A stretch of DNA of 64,000 bases. It comes from Limnanthes douglasii subsp. nivea (lineage: Eukaryota > Streptophyta > Magnoliopsida > Brassicales > Limnanthaceae). The notes below the pieces were generated by a model. The model was not told the origin of the DNA, searched no databases, and saw only the letters and a list, made by a program, of their open reading frames with translations. Position 1 is the stretch's first letter. Every line of letters starts with the position of its first letter. Shown here piece by piece: positions 12,158 to 24,290 of this stretch. The stretch spans positions 316,836,809 through 316,900,808 of the forward strand of contig JAUPFV010000001.1 in assembly GCA_036936605.1 (NCBI GenBank). The letters are read 5' to 3'. Position numbers and translations under genes: made by a program.

Positions 12158-12903
12158 GATTTTGATGAAATAAAGAAGCATTTATCTTCCCCCAAAACCC
12201 TGTTTAAACCTATTGATTGAGAAATATTATATATATATATAGTAGTCTCTGAATGTGCTATAAGTGCGGTGCTAGTAAGAGAGGTGGACAATTATCCTCG
12301 TCTGGTCTACTACATCAGCAAAAGCCTGATGGATTCTGAAAAAGGTATTTAAAACTCGAGAAACTAGTGCTAGCTTTGGTAATTGCTACCAGGAAGATGA
12401 GGCCCTACTTTCAGTCTCATTCTATTGTCATCTGGACGTCTTTTCCCATAAAAATGTTCTTAAAAAAGTAGACATATCAAGGAGGAGGACCAAGTGGTCA
12501 GTAGAATTGGGAGACTATGACATTGATTTTTCCCCTCGAACTGCAATTAAAGCTCAGTATGTTGCTAATTTCCTAGTTGAATTCCATTCGGATAGAAGTA
12601 CTAAACAAACTATAGATGAAAAATCTAAGAAGACATGGGTTGTTCGGACCGATGGTGGATCAAGTACCATGGGTTGTGGTGATGGGATATGCTTAACCTC
12701 TCCTTACGGCGACAAGTTATACTAGGCTATATGTTTTGCTTTCAGGGCTTCAAACAATGAGTCTGAATACGAAGCTGCTATAGCTGGTTTGAAATTGGCC
12801 TTGCTTTGTGGAGCCAAAAGAGTTAGGTTGATGAGTGATTCTCAGCTTCTTATCCATCTTGCCCAAGGTCAATCTGAGGCTAAAAAGGAGCATATTCTGC
12901 TTT
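12158..12903 (+). pseudogene. pol: Element A RNase H and second (archaeal-type) RNase H, truncated
   Basis: The plus strand encodes the first RNase H (CAISAVLVREV, RLVYYISKSL, TRKMRPYFQSHSIV, and ELGDYDIDFSPRTAIKAQYVANFLVEFHS at 12507-12600), then the second RNase H (VRTDGGSSTMGCG, SNNESEYEAAIAGLKLA, LMSDSQLLIHLA). Two RNase H domains in series are diagnostic of the Tat lineage. The sequence ends at 12903 where a TRIM-like repeat begins. Integrase and the 3' LTR are missing. Confidence 0.8.
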
Positions 12904-13555
12904 TGTATATAAGTAAGAATAATCTGATCTCCAGACTAGTGTGATATTATCCGTTTTGGGCCCAATGGCCCGCACGGATTTGCTTTTGGTCGACTTCCAA
13001 AAGACCTCACACTAATGGAGATGTATGTTTAACTTATATACTGATCTTTCTTCCCATGTTTAACCGATGTGAGATGTGGGACTTTGGTCGCACCTAACAA
13101 TCCTCCTCTCGAATAAAGTACCACTCTAGCCTCATCTTAATTGTCTTTCATCCGCATAATCTAGTCAGGTGGAGAGATGCTTGAATTTTAGAGCTTTAGG
13201 GCGGATCTATCTGCTCACTATCATATGACATTTTGTCGCTCCTTGATCAAGCCACCTGCTTGATGAGCTATCAGGCACTCCATCTATAGATGAAACTGTG
13301 TCGCCCTTGATCAAGTCACCTGCTTGATGAGCCATCAGACGCTCCATCTATCCAGCAGATCATTCACCGTTGTATATAAGTAAGAATAATCTGATCTCCA
13401 CACTAGTGTGATATCGTCCGCTTTGGGCCCACTGGCCCGCACGACTTTACTTTTGGTCCACTTCAAAAAGGCCTCACACTAATAGAGATGTATTCTTCAC
13501 TTATATACTGATCTTTCTTCCCATATTTACCTGATGTGGAATGTCGCACCTAACA
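12904..13555 (-). mobile_element. TRIM-like element with short LTRs
   Basis: Two direct repeats (12904-13099 and 13371-13555, about 85-90% alike by eye) begin TGTATATAAG and end CACCTAACA. They flank 271 bp with no coding sequence. On the minus strand a purine run (GAGAGGAGGAT) lies directly before TGTTAGG of the left repeat, as a polypurine tract would, so the element probably reads leftwards. No clear primer binding site and no target duplication (GCTTT against ACATA) were found. Confidence 0.55.
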
Positions 13556-14952
13556 ACATACACCATCATCATTCATTTAAAACCAGAAAACTTATCTAGT
13601 TATTGGCGAAATCATTTTTAAAGCTGGGTTGATTGAATCTTATTATAAATCTAGCTCTGGGATGTAGTGGTAATTTCTTGAGATACGTAAGCGTGCGTTG
13701 AAGGTGAACCAGTTCTCTGCGAAGATGGAATGAGAAAGCTGGAGAATACGCTGATCTATTTTTGAAATCTCATTACTCTGGGAGTTTGATGGAGAATCAA
13801 CATATTCACAAAGATCAGATTATTACTGATTTAGTAACTATTTGCTATTTTCATAGTTTTCCATTGCATTGGGTGAATCTTTAACTGCAGATTTAAAATT
13901 TACGCCAATATCTTTTCTGTTTTAATATCATGTTTGATCATAAAAACTGTTGTCGAGTCGGTGACCAAAACTGGGGTCAATCTTCTCCTCTTTTTCATAG
14001 TTATGATGTTGAAAATCATTGTTTTGCCTAGGGTGTGGTTTCTGTTATAAGTTATTAGCAATCATTGTTAGAGAAATCAGGAGGAAAACTTTCATCTGAT
14101 GCTATCCACCTTGATAAGTACTTGAGTGTGTAGTCAAACAAGTTCTTTTAAAAATATTATAGGCAGTGTCTTTACACAGCTAGAATAGTATGTAAGACAA
14201 CTTACCGCAGCTGATCTTAAACCTTAATTACCTTGTTAAGCATCATGAAAAGGCATGCAAGCCAATTGTGATGATGAAACAAACAAGTAGAACTACAGTC
14301 TGCGGGAAATAACTGTATACTCTACCCCGATTTGACTTCGATGACAAATTGAGTTGACATTAAGGTTTGAAAATATGTTTGAGACTGAGGGTTGTCTTGG
14401 CATCGCGGGTTACAAAAATAATCATTGGATTGAGGTTTTTTCTTGGAGGAGTAATGGTATGGTGTTTAGTTTAAGTGCGGGGAAGTTTTGTGCCATATCA
14501 AGGCACTATATGGGTTGTTCTGCGGTATGATCTTTGAAGTGCTTCTAAAATATGTTTGGCAGGATAAAGTTATTTCCGATAAAAGAAGAGTTATGTAATT
14601 AGAAAAAATGGCAAAATAAAAGTGTAATGTAACGTGAAGAAAACCATTTAGAAAAAAATTGACAATTATGTAATGTAGAAGGACTATTTTGTAATAAACT
14701 GTAAACCTAAGGAAGGGAACAATTAATAGTTTATCTATATATGTGGGACCCAACTAATGCACTATAAAAGCACATTTTATTTTTTGGGAAGCGTGATTGA
14801 TTAATGATTAGAAAATGATTGTTTGAGACTTTCTCTATCTAGAATGCTCTTAACTTCTCTTTAGGTCGTCTTTGACTTATCATTCTATGATGTTAATCCT
14901 CCCGATATTATTTAATTAGCAAATCTTCTCTAAAATATTTTTGGAACGATCA
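13556..14952. other. No gene; probable 5' LTR of element B at the right end
   Basis: The sequence does not continue element A. A coding-like run at about 14370-14520 (plus) reads FETEGCLGIAGYKNNHWIEV without recognisable family. The last few hundred bases before 14952 are probably the 5' LTR of element B, because they end GATCA next to a primer binding site like that of element 2. The left boundary of that LTR cannot be set. Confidence 0.4.
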
Positions 14953-14972
14953 TTGGCATCGTTTATGGGAAA
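14953..14972 (+). promoter_or_regulatory. Element B primer binding site, decayed
   Basis: TTGGCATCGTTTATGGGAA followed by ACGTTTGGTACC corresponds to TGGCGTCGTCTGTGGGAA and CCTTTTGGTACC of element 2 read on its coding strand. This sets the 5' end of the internal region of B and its relationship to element 2. Confidence 0.6.
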
Positions 14973-15049
14973 CGTTTGGTACCTGGAATTGATTTCCAAA
15001 ACCATTATTGCGCTTTCAAGAGAATTGAAGATGGAAATTTGAGAGGAGT

Positions 15050-16560
15050 TGGATTTGAATAATAGCTTTATAACCAAAAAAGGATATGAGGGGCACCCTG
15101 TTGGAGAACAATATGTCGGAGATATATTAGAAGAATCTATCTTAATGGTGCAAAGAAAAAAACTTAGATAAAATTGAAAAGCTAAATTCTTAGAGAGATG
15201 CTGCGATAACTTTCAAAAATATTCGATCAGAGGTTTGAAGGGAATATGTGACTGAGAAAGAAAATTTGGATAACAATCATCAAACCAATGATAAGCAAGA
15301 TAAATATCGAAGGCGTAGTCACTATTCGTCGAGAAGGAAAGTGAAACCTAGACATAATCATGGGTAATCTTAATCTAGTGGCTATTCACTTTATGATTCA
15401 AGTGAATTATCCTCCCAAGAAAGGGCTAGTCGTCGTGAAAAAAGTAACAAGAAGAGATATTCAGGGAAATATAGGAGAGATCATCAAGTGGCTCATCAGA
15501 CTGAGGATTTGAAAAAAGAAAAAAAGAAAAAAGTCTGAGGAACATGCAAAAAAAAACATATTACACCACATGTCCAAATTCCTTCGAGGAGTCAAAAATT
15601 TGAATATTGGGTGAGGAATCAGTTCACGATTTCATCTGAAGAAGGTCTTTAGACTATGGAAAACGAAGGGATATGACTGGACAAAATTGGAGATCTTCTC
15701 CTCTTTTATCTGAAATTATCTCAGGAAATTTACTAAAGCATTTTGATATCTCAAAGTTGGAAAAATTCGATGAAACACATGACCCAGACAGCCATATCGA
15801 ACAATTCAAAAATATAACGATTAATTTTGATGATGATGATAAATTGGTTTGCAAGGATTTCTTCCAAACATTCAAGGATGTTGCTTCAAAATGTATAATG
15901 TGCTACCGCATGATTATATCAAAAAAATTGTTATGCTCTAAAATATTTTCCAACAATATTTTGTGGGAAGTAAAATGTTTTGAGCCAATTTTGATACTAG
16001 AATATATTGTATACAATAGATTGGGGAAAGTTTAAAATTTTACATTAATCATTTTATAAAAGTCAAAATTGATATGGAATATTGTGAGGATCCTATTGCT
16101 TTAACACTTTTTTCGTATAAGAATTCTCACAGGTATATTGAACAATGTTATGGCCAAAATGCAAGCTATGATATTTGGGACTTCATTAGATCAAGTTGAA
16201 AAAAGAATCTTAGTAGAAGAAATACAAGCGTAGAAAATAAGTTTTATAGATCAATTGGAGTAGAATCAGTTCCAAAGATCTCTTAATGAAACTCATCTTT
16301 TTAGGACAAGTGTTCAACCTAAAGTATCAAGTCAGTTTCCTCGGAGGCCTAGAATAAACCAACCAGAATATAAAATAAATGTGTGGCAACAATATTCGAC
16401 AAGGCTAAAAGTCATGTACAATTCTGTAAACCTTTTCCGATTCAAACTTTGTGGGAGAATATAAATTAGTAGATACTATAAATATCATGATGATTTCAGA
16501 CACAATATGAAGGAGTGTGTGGTATTAAAAAAATATAAATGTTGACTAAGAACAGAAAGC
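15050..16560 (+). pseudogene. gag: Element B gag, decayed
   Basis: The charged N-terminal gag region (RRKVKPRHNHG-like, near 15340) is followed at 15673-15890 by the gag core: NWRSSPLLSEIISGNLLKHFDISKLEKFDETHDPDSHIEQFKN and FFQTFKDVASK. Decayed pieces of the next block (KVKIDMEYCEDPIALTLF-like at 16050-16110) and a zinc-knuckle remnant (YYKYHDDFRHNMKECV-like near 16470) follow. Stops and shifts are frequent. Confidence 0.7.
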
Positions 16561-16640
16561 TAACCATGTTTGTGAAAAAACAATCTCAACGAAATTCGAC
16601 TATCAAGGAAACTATATGGGCTTATAAGCAATAAAACATA

Positions 16641-17340
16641 TTGGTAATTTCTGAGCAGATTGATGTTTTCAATATCACTACTAAGTATTTGGACACAAAT
16701 TATGGTAGAAATAATGTTCATATTGTCGAAGAGTTGGTTCCAAAAGGAAAGATTGGTAACTTGTGTGCATTTTTTGAGTCTATGGTAATTTTCGGAGGAG
16801 ATACAGTTTCAGGAGTTTCAAATTGCTCTAGAAAAAGGGATATAGTAAGTTTAGCCACTAAGTTAGAAGCAGGTGCATTGACACATTTGTACAAAAATCA
16901 TTCTCCCATAATTTGTTTTGAGTATGATGATATGAGGGACCACATGAAGATGTTGTGGTAATTGCAGCTAGGGTAATTACAGGAGTAACAGCATAAGTCT
17001 TCAGAGAATTTGAGAGCATTGTGGAACTGGGATAAAGGCCGTTTAAAAAAGAAGTAACAATACTATTCATTGTGGAAAATGCCCCAACGTCTTATAATAC
17101 TAGTTTTGGAAGGTCTTGGTTATCTAGAATGTATGCGGTAATCTCTATTATCCATTAATGTTTGAAATATGTTGTGGGAAATAATATTAAGACAACCAGA
17201 AGTAGCCAAAAAATGGCAGAGGAATATTATCGTATCGTGTTGTCATTTAAGCAAATTCGAGGAAGTGAATCAGAAAAAGCATAGCAGTTAATGGGGACTT
17301 CCTTGGAATCTAACCCTGTTGATGATCTGAGGAGGCCTTT
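16641..17340 (+). pseudogene. Element B pre-protease and post-protease region; active site deleted
   Basis: The frame at 16641-16961 encodes GNLCAFFESMVIFGGDTVSG and SRKRDIVSLATKLEAGA, matching element 1. The sequence then goes from HMKMLW (GPHEDVVVI region) almost directly to VFREFESIVELG-like sequence near 17000, so the segment with the DTGSS active site is missing. An NAPTSYNTSFGRSWLSRM-like block follows near 17075. Confidence 0.7.
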
Positions 17341-17346
17341 GATCTT

Positions 17347-18180
17347 TTGGTCCTGGATGAAAGCTTCGAGGATCATGCTTTTCCAAATGGGAAAACTTTG
17401 AAAATTTGTACAAAATTATCTCCTTTTTTTAAAGAGAAATTAATTCATATTTTGTCCACCAAGTTAGACATGTTTGCGTGGTGTGTCGAAGATGTGACCA
17501 GCATGACTGCGAGAATTATCTGTAACACGTTGGCATGCAAAAGCAATGTGCGTCTGAACATGCAAAAGAGGATATTTGTTTCTCAAGAAACATTTGAGGC
17601 TATAATGGTCGAGGTAGATCATTTCTCTAGAGTTGGGGACATACGATAATCTCAATACCCGTTGTGGAGAGGTAATCCAATTTTTGTAAAGAAGAAAATA
17701 GCATGTGGCGAATGTGCATGGATTTTACATTATATCCAAAAGATCCTTTCCTAGTTCCTCGGATAGATCAGTTAGTAGATTCCACATCAGGGAAGTGGGA
17801 TATAATTAGATTACGATGGATCTGAGGGATGAGGAGAGCACTTCGTTCATTAGTGGAAGAGGGTTGCATTGCTACAAAGTAATGCCTTTTGGGTTTACAA
17901 AAATACGGGTGCAACTTATCAAATCTTGGTAAACAAAACTTTTGAAGCTCAGATCGGGCGAAATGTTGAGCTATATATTGATGATATGTTGGTAAAGAAT
18001 GTAAAGGATGAAGATTATTTTGATGCTTTGGAAGAAACTTTCGCTAACTTCAAAAGGGTCAACTTAAAGCTAATCCCAGAACGAGGGATGAAACCTGATC
18101 ATGCATAATTAAACGCTCTAAGTATTATAGCACGTCTTCGAACTATCAAAAAAGTTCAAATTTTGACATGACGATTGGCA
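17347..18180 (+). pseudogene. pol: Element B reverse transcriptase, decayed
   Basis: Frames at 17347-17649 and 17869-18108 contain DESFEDHAFPNGKTLKICTKLSP, DMFAWCVEDVTSMTARII and later YIDDMLVKN with the catalytic Asp pair, and EETFANFKRVNLKL. Between them the VDFTDLNR and DAFSGYNQI blocks are partly deleted (17700-17815). A working enzyme is ruled out. Confidence 0.75.
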
Positions 18181-19200
18181 GCTTTCAATAAATTCGTATC
18201 TCGTTCATCTAATAAATGTCCTCCTTTATTCCAAGTATTTAAAGCCTTTCATAAAATAATATATATATATTCGCAAGAAATCTTGACAAAGCCAGATCCT
18301 AGGGAAATTTGTACGTTTATATATCGGTGTCGGATTATGCCCTAAGTGTGGTGTTGATTCAAGAGGAACAAAATCACCTAAGACCAGTATATTACTTCAA
18401 TAAAAGTTTTTTGGATGCTGAAAAATTATATTTAAAGTTGGAAAAATAGGCCCTTGCTCTAGTAATTGTTGCTCGGAAAATGAAGTCATATTTTCAGGCT
18501 CATTCTATTATCGTATGAACATATTTTCCATTAAAAATTATGTTACAAAGGCCTGACATATCTGGAATAATGACTAAGTGGTCAGTTGAATTGGTATATT
18601 TTGATATTGAATTTGAGCCTAGGACTGCAATCAAAGCACAATCTTTAGCACACTTCCTGGTTGAATTTCATTATGAACGGTAAGATATATAAATAGATGA
18701 AGAAACATTTAGGTAATAATGGATAGTCCGAACTGATGAGGGATCAAGTGCATTAGGATGCAGGGAAATAATACAATTAGTTTCTTTATAGGGAATAGAC
18801 ATGCATCAAACTATCTGTTTTGGGTTTAAAGCGTCGAATAATGATACATAATATGAAGTTGCTTTCGCAGGATTGAGACTTGCTCAAATCTGTGGGGCTG
18901 AAAAAGTTAAACTAATAAGTGATTCACAAATTCTCAAAAATCAGGTGTCTGGTCAATCTGAGGCTATGAAAGATCATTTAGTGAAGTATTTGAGTACGTT
19001 AAAGGCTCCAACATTAGTCTTCGCAGGTATCAGATAAGAACATGTTCATAGGCCAGATAATTTTATAGCTGATTCTTTGGCTACCACTTCGTATTTTGAG
19101 GAATACATGTGGATCATTACACAAGAGAGCCCTTCAATTATAAAAAATTCAGAGCAGACAATTGGAACCATAGATGAATCTTTTTTATAATCTCAATTAG
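18181..19200 (+). pseudogene. pol: Element B RNase H and second RNase H, decayed
   Basis: The plus strand reads FNKFVSRSSNKCPPLFQVFKA, then YISVSDYALSVVLIQEEQ, PVYYFNKSFLDAEKLYLKLEK and KPSYFQAHSIIV-like sequence, then TKWSVEL and FEPRTAIKAQSLAHFLVEFHYE. The second RNase H follows: VRTDEGSSALGC, SNNDT-YEVAFAGLRLA and LISDSQILKNQ. Stops interrupt each segment. The thumb junction has glutamine (LFQVFK), not amber. Confidence 0.7.
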
Positions 19201-20020
19201 CAAAAAATATTATTGGAGGCTCAATATCATAGAATTCTTAGACAAGAATGTGTTTCCTATTGATACATCATTGTCCAAGAAAATACGTTTCAGGTGTCAT
19301 GATTACATGGTCCTCGGAGGAGTCTTATTCAAAAAATATTTTAGCGGACCTTTTCTTCGATGCTTGGGAAAAGATGAGTCACCAGATGATATTGTCAAAA
19401 TTACATGATGGAGAGGGATTTACGCATTATATGTATAAAACTTTGATACAAAGAGTACTTTTAGAAAGGTATTATTGGCCTATGATTTCCTTGGACAGTA
19501 AAGAGCTTGTTAAAATGTGTTATACTAGTCAAATATTTTCCTACATAATTCATAAGCTTGGGGTCCCCCATGAAAGCAAATCTGAGGCATTACCATTTGA
19601 CCGATGAGGCATAGATCTTGTGAGATCATTACCGATGGCATTTGGAGGACGAAAGACAATAATTATGGTGGTAGATTACTTTTCGAAGTGGGTAGAAAAA
19701 CAGAACCATTAGCTGGAACAAAAGCTAATGATGTAATCAATTTCATCACCTCAAAGATTTGTTTTTCATTTTAGAGTTTCGATGTCGATTACTACTAATA
19801 ATGGACCACAATTTGATAATAAAGACATGAAAGATTTTTGAATTTCTCGAGGAATACAACAACTTTTTCGGCTCATTTCCATCCATAACTAAATGAGCAA
19901 GTTGAGGTTACCAATCGAATAATCTTTGATGTGTCAAAGAAGAATTTGGAAGGGAAATCATGGACCTAAAATGGGTTAAAAGGGTCTTCCAACATGGACC
20001 TAAATGAACAAGTTGAGGTT
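19201..20020 (+). pseudogene. pol: Element B integrase, decayed
   Basis: The frame at 19248-19607 contains the zinc-binding region (LSKLHDGEGFTHYMYKTLIQRVLLERYYWPMISLDSKELVKMC) and PHESKSEALPFDR. The catalytic core continues in shifted frames (GIDLVRSLPMAFGGR, IMVVDYFSKWV, TTNNGPQFDNKD, NEQVEVTNRIIFDVSKKNLEGKSW). TNNG replaces the usual TDNG, so a catalytic Asp is lost. A 30-bp segment near 19890 (ATGAGCAAGTTGAGGTTACC) is repeated with changes near 20002. No 3' LTR was found. Confidence 0.7.
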
Positions 20021-20145
20021 ACTAATCGAACCCCTCTAACTGTTAATTTGGACCTAAAAGGGTCTTCCAACAAAAGTTCGTCTCTAACTATTAATTTTGG
20101 ACCTAAAGGGTATTCTAACAAAAGTATGAGTAACATGTTTGCAGT

Positions 20146-21494
20146 TTGATTTCTTTGTTGTTTTTTTGTGTAATACTAAAATTCAAGTTATACAAATGTA
20201 ATGTGTATCTCATGTGAGCTAGGGTTGTCGTCAGATACAATATCATAATTATAATATAGATTTTATCGTATATAGTATATTATATAATTTTTATTTGTAT
20301 GCGTGGAATAAGTGGAATGTGTACGTATATCTACTGTAAGTGCAGATAAGTTCCAAAAATATGTACAATATATAAATCATACAAATATCGCATATATATA
20401 TATATACGAGTTAAAAGAATTTTATACACAATGACTAGCACCTTTCTTCAAACATATAGAGTGTGTCGGTGTATTGACCTAAATCGATAGATAATAATAG
20501 ACACCAAAGAAGAAAATAGTTGAAATACAAAGCGGGATCGGTTACCTAGTTCTCTTAATCAAGTAATTAGAACGTTTATGATTCATTACGTCTAGTTTTG
20601 GATGATAAGATGATGAAAACTCAGATACGAATGATTCTTCAAACTACAACCAAATATTCGATTAAAACGCATCTTCGTTTGCAAATCTCGATTCGCCTGA
20701 AGATGTAGAAAAATAAAAACAAAAAAAAATTGTGTAATCCTGTCTTACTCCATCTAAATGATTTTGGCTTTTAGAGAAATGAGAAAATATTGCTCCTACA
20801 AACTACGCAAATTTGATAGGGACACCACAATCATTTAAAAAGGAAAAGAGTGAAATAAATATTAGTATAAAATATTTTTATATAAGAAAGAATGGTCATT
20901 TTACGTCTCAACCTCAACTTCTATTAACTTCCATTTATAGAAGGTATACAAGAGGTTTTTGTGTATCCTTTATTTATAATAAATATCCATTAATATCACA
21001 TTTAATTAAACTATAAATATACTTTATTATTATCCGGATGTTATATACGAGATATAGCTTTAACATCAATTAGCAAAATTAATAAGATTTATTATTTGAT
21101 TTTGACCTTCAAGTCATGACAAAATTATACTATCATAAAAAAGTTATATTAATTCGAAATTTCTATGAGCGGAGGGTTTGTTCTTGTCCTCGCAAACCTC
21201 ACAACCATACTCAACTCGGTATATGATTGGATTAAGATACTGATATTTAATCTAAGTGTTAACATGTTATTCGGTATATTTTCATAATAATAAATTTTCA
21301 TAAATAAAAGAAAAAAATTATATTATTTCTCTAGTATTTTATCTAGTTCACCTATTCACACATTAGCTTCAAAGAATAAGAATTTTAGTTACTTTTTTAA
21401 TTTACTTTCAAGATAAAAAAAAACTAGAAAAATAACCTACATTTATCTAAAAGATCCATACACATTCACCGCATCGATCAACGTAGACTATGAG
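20146..21494. other. AT-rich DNA without a recognisable gene
   Basis: No frame gives a recognisable protein and no paired repeat was found. An AT dinucleotide run lies near 20393-20404. The stretch may include remains of the lost 3' end of element B, but nothing supports naming it. Confidence 0.4.
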
Positions 21495-22753
21495 GTAGGG
21501 ATGACGATAAGTCGGGACGGGTACGGTTATAGCTAAACTCGTAATCCATCTCGTCTGTATTTTCCTAAGGCCATACCCTGACCCATATTCGCCGGATAAT
21601 AAGATTGTTTTCCCACACTCGAACCTGTCGGGTTCTGATACCCATATGCAGGTACCCATTGAAGATATATACTTTTTTTGGAAAATTATCCACGAAAAAA
21701 GACCCACCGTCCTTAGATTTAAACCAATTCGATAAAAGAACAAAAAAACACTCAAACATGATTCATCGTTATTATTTAAAAGTTTTCATAAATAATTATA
21801 TAAAAAAATGTTTTCATAAATTGATACAATATAAAAATAAAAACTCATAATACATAATAACTTGTCATGTTCCAAACTATTACATAAACCAAAAAATCAC
21901 CATAAGTACAGAAGTAAAACTACGATATCCAAACAATTAAATATGACACAAGCATTACATACCCAAAGTTCCAAACTTGTAGATTTCCAAAAACAGAAGA
22001 TCTAAATTCCACATAAGCATTATATAGTCAAAGTTCATAAATAATTAGCAAATATTTTGTTATCTATTAATAATTAATAAATAGTTTTGGTATATGTTAG
22101 TAAATCTTTTTTCTAAAATTTAGTTAATAATATTATTATTTAAAAAAATAGGAAATTTTTTTTAAAAAAATAAAGAAATTAGAAAAAATTAATTTAATCT
22201 TTAAGTGTAGAATGCTATTTTTCAAAATATATTATATCTGTCTAGTGATAATTAGCAAATATTTTTTATTTTTGTTATGTTATTAATAATTAATATATAG
22301 TTATGGTATATGTTAGTATTGTTTTAATTTAATTAATAATATTAGACTGATAGTATCAGTTTTGCAAAGAAAAAAATGTTTAAAAGAAAGAAATTAAAAA
22401 AATAAATTTAATATTTAAATATAGATTAATAATTTTTCAAAATATATTGTATATATTAGCAAATAATATATGGTTTGGGTATTACCGAACACAGATACAA
22501 ATATTAATAATTTTATCTTAAAATTTAATAAATAACATTAAATAATATATTATTTTATATAATATTAATTTAACAGGTGGCGTATTATCCAATAGACCAG
22601 GTACGGGTGGGTACCCGTGGAAAATATTTTAAACACATAACTCATTCCAAATGCGGCAGGTAGTACATTTCTAGACATATAACTCACTCATAACTCATCC
22701 TATCGGATCGATCAGGTCGGATACACGTAGGTTCGGAAAATATTATCATCCGT
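21495..22753. mobile_element. hAT-like non-autonomous DNA element (putative)
   Basis: The ends read GTAGGGATGACGATAAGTCG and, inverted from the right, ACGGATGATAATATTTTCC, sharing GGATGA-x-x-ATA. They are flanked by ACTATGAG (21487-21494) and ACTATGAA (22754-22761), an 8-bp target duplication with one mismatch, as hAT elements make. Both subterminal regions are rich in GGGTACCCGT-like sequence, common in plant non-autonomous repeats of this kind. The interior is AT-rich and noncoding. Confidence 0.5.
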
Positions 22754-22761
22754 ACTATGAA

Positions 22762-23904
22762 GAGAATCCTGGAGAAGGTTTTTGATAATCTAATATTCTA
22801 TTTACTTAAAAAAATTATTAATGAATATGGACTATAATATTATAATATTATTCGACTATTAATTCCTAATAATTAATGTTAAAATATTTCTACCAATTGT
22901 TAATAATACTTATAAATTAAAGTGATTTTTTTTATTTAAATTGTTATATTTAAATGTAAATTAGAAATTTTGGCTAGTTAGGATCTATGATTCAGACGTA
23001 TGATTACATGATGTATATTTTTGGGTTGTTTATATTTAATTTATTGTGATGGAAAAACCAATTCAAAAGTTATAAAATATATTTTTTTTATTTACAAAAC
23101 TATTTTATATTTAAAAAAAAAGTGGCTTTACTGTTTCGTTATGTTGATTGCAACTTTAAGGTAGTGCATTGATTTCAATATGTCTTGCACCACGATGAGA
23201 TTTTATGCTCGTTGTGGTAACTCATTGAAGTGCGACTGTTTTTATTACATTGTTGGTTTGCTGCAACGATGATTTTATTATTCCAACAAAACTCTATACT
23301 TGTTTATCATTATTTTAGATAATTTTGACACATATGAGTCTTTTTTAAACTGCATCAGTTGTATGCTAGAACTATATACAATTAAAATCAAAACTTTGAC
23401 TGTATATGGTGATCTACGTATATGACCAAATAATTCTAGTGGTTTAAGTTTACAAGTCGTTGAGTGATGTTTATCACCTCTTAAAAATATGAGATCTCAA
23501 TATAATGAAAAATGATTATTTGTAGCTTGCCAAATATCTTTAGGAAGTATGGAAGTACTTCGCATGATTATTTGGCATCCTCATTGGCTAACATATGTCA
23601 CTCAATCACATGATTCATTCCTAGTTTATGTCAACAAACCAAACCACCTAGATCAGATCAATCATCCCCCCATGATCTATTGGAAAATATGGTGAGCTCG
23701 TAACAACTTAAAATACAAAGGAAAAATAAGCTCTTCTAAAACCTTAATAGACAAAATCAAATTCTTTCTGGTTAACTTAGTAATTCTAATCTTTTTAACT
23801 ACTCTCACTAGTTTCGTGACTTAAAAGTAGCAAAAGAAATTTGATGCTTGAATCATATAACAATCCCCAAACCTGATTTAGTAGTCAAATGGATCCACCC
23901 TTTC
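22762..23904. other. AT-rich DNA without a recognisable gene
   Basis: No protein match is seen. The right part (23500-23900) may be the decayed upstream portion of the LINE fragment that follows, but it has no diagnostic motif. Confidence 0.35.
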
Positions 23905-24290
23905 AAACCATAAAAAAGTTAATTATGATGGTGCTTGTACATCCACTGGTGAATCCAGTAGTGGAATCACCCTTGGAAATCACTCTAGAAACCTTATCAA
24001 AGACACTGGCCATTTATGTATATGAGAAAACACTACTATGATTGCTGAATTTGGGGCTTTAATTGATGGGCTACTCATTTGCTATGTCAACAGCCTATTT
24101 CATGTTAACATAAAAACTGATTCATTATTGTTAATTGACATGTTAGGGCTTCTAGTTCATTTATTAAATTGTTGTAGAAATTAATCAGACCTCAAATGAC
24201 TTTAAAACATATTTTTTGTGAAGAAAATATAGTTGTAGACTAGATCTCAAAATAGGTGAGTAAGTCCAAATCAAATTGTGAATTCTCCTT
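23905..24290 (+). pseudogene. LINE-type RNase H domain remnant
   Basis: One plus-strand frame reads KVNYDGACTSTGESSSGI, then MIAEFGALIDGLLICYVNS and NIKTDSLLLIDM. The order NxDG, xAExxAL, xxDSLxL is that of the RNase H domain at the C-terminus of plant LINE reverse transcriptase polyproteins, with the three acidic active-site residues still visible. A stop lies after HLCI and the frame ends near 24180. No RT was recognised upstream. Confidence 0.6.

Noticed and set aside
20393..20404. AT dinucleotide runs as regulatory sites (also near 1248 and 18258)
   Set aside because: They are simple repeats common in AT-rich DNA with no linked gene.
20021..21494. 3' LTR of element B
   Set aside because: I searched for a match to the sequence before 14952 and found none, so the end of B cannot be placed.
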